Shown in pieces: positions 63,696 to 64,000 of a stretch of 64,000 nucleotides of DNA. The DNA is from Cohnella luojiensis (GTDB lineage Bacteria > Bacillota > Bacilli > Paenibacillales > Paenibacillaceae), in assembly GCF_004564235.1 (NCBI RefSeq), contig NZ_SOMN01000004.1, forward strand, positions 141,469-205,468, given 5' to 3'. The notes under the pieces are model-generated. The model saw only the letters and a program-made list of their open reading frames with translations. It had not been told where the DNA came from and did not search any database. The number at the start of each line of letters is the position of its first letter. Within the stretch, counting starts at the first letter, position 1. The position numbers were made by a program, and so were the translations under genes.

Positions 63696-64000
63696 TTACA
63701 CGGTAAGCAGTCTTTTGCCTTCGGCAAGTATGTTTAGGCTTGCGTTGAAATCTCTATCGTGATGCGCTTCACATTCAGGGCAATCCCATTTACGCAACTT
63801 TAAGTCCTTAACGTCTTTGTTTTTGTAGCCACAGCAGGAACATAATTGACTGCTTGCAAATGTTTTGCCAACGGCTACAACAATACGACCATACCACTTC
63901 GCTTTGTACTCCAGCATCGAGCGAAATTGGGACCAGGAAACTTCGTTGATCGCCTTGGCTAACTTATGATTCTTGACCATGTCGGCTACTTGTAAATCTT
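63696..64000 (-). CDS. tnpB: TnpB (IS200/IS605 OrfB), C-terminal part, cut by window edge
   Basis: The frame is open to the right edge ([20 protein letters not shown] and onward), so this is the C-terminal third. Zinc-finger pair CSCCG ... WDCPEC and the last RuvC Asp in [13 protein letters not shown] are present. TnpB is an RNA-guided DNA nuclease tied to the transposon. The stop at 63696 and an intact right end suggest a possibly functional element. Confidence 0.93.
   Translation of the reverse strand, partial: DLQVADMVKNHKLAKAINEVSWSQFRSMLEYKAKWYGRIVVAVGKTFASSQLCSCCGYKNKDVKDLKLRKWDCPECEAHHDRDFNASLNILAEGKRLLTV

Overview
The window looks like the chromosome of a Paenibacillaceae soil bacterium (Paenibacillus or Cohnella type). 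The evidence is gene content: LplABC-like sugar importers, three YesM/YesN two-component pairs, many AraC regulators, strong AGGAGG ribosome sites and frequent TTG/GTG starts. This assignment is inference; there is no rRNA or other phylogenetic marker here.

Layout. 1-1.5 kb: a DEAD-box helicase (cut by the left edge) and a GIY-YIG protein. 1.6-9.8 kb (- strand): a YesM/YesN pair, a lipoprotein binding protein, two permeases and a GH4 glycosidase, i.e. a galactoside/oligosaccharide uptake locus. 10-34 kb: sugar-acid and small-molecule catabolism: three PhyH-type dioxygenases, six intact AraC regulators, a second YesM/YesN + ABC importer, two TIM-barrel isomerases, a large FAD oxidoreductase, an IclR-SDR-FAH operon resembling the end of the oxidative deoxysugar-acid route, and a Gfo/Idh dehydrogenase. 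Between these operons lie four tandem-repeat arrays, all with a unit of exactly 51 bp. 34-36 kb: an Rrf2 regulator with an FAD disulfide oxidoreductase, and a lipoprotein. 36.5-48 kb: an accessory stress region by eye more AT-rich than the rest, with duplicated isochorismatase-like hydrolases, duplicated LysR regulators, an intact and a decayed YtcJ-like amidohydrolase, an alpha/beta hydrolase, an MFS exporter, a deleted catalase, Dps, a divergent GAPDH, a GNAT and a 4Fe-4S protein. 48-59.3 kb: a LacI-controlled locus with a GH13_18 sugar phosphorylase, glycerate kinase, GH63-like hydrolase, SGNH esterase, ABC importer and a GT4 glycosyltransferase; together these point to uptake and breakdown of glucosylglycerate-type compatible solutes. 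59.9-60.1 kb: an IS3-family remnant. 60.3-63.6 kb: a third two-component pair (regulator first). 63.6-64 kb: the right end of an IS200/IS605 TnpB element.

The two most interesting results are regulatory. In the 36-48 kb region six promoters share one rigid design: a LysR-type box CTAT-N7-ATAG, 11 bp, a -35 element, 17 bp, a -10 element. This ties the duplicated hydrolases, MFS/catalase, amidohydrolase/Dps and one LysR gene into one regulon. In the 56-59 kb region three identical 14-bp LacI-type operators sit before the binding-protein operon, lacI itself and the glycosyltransferase.

All calls come from reading the sequence by hand. Family names rest on visible motifs and general similarity; no database search was run.
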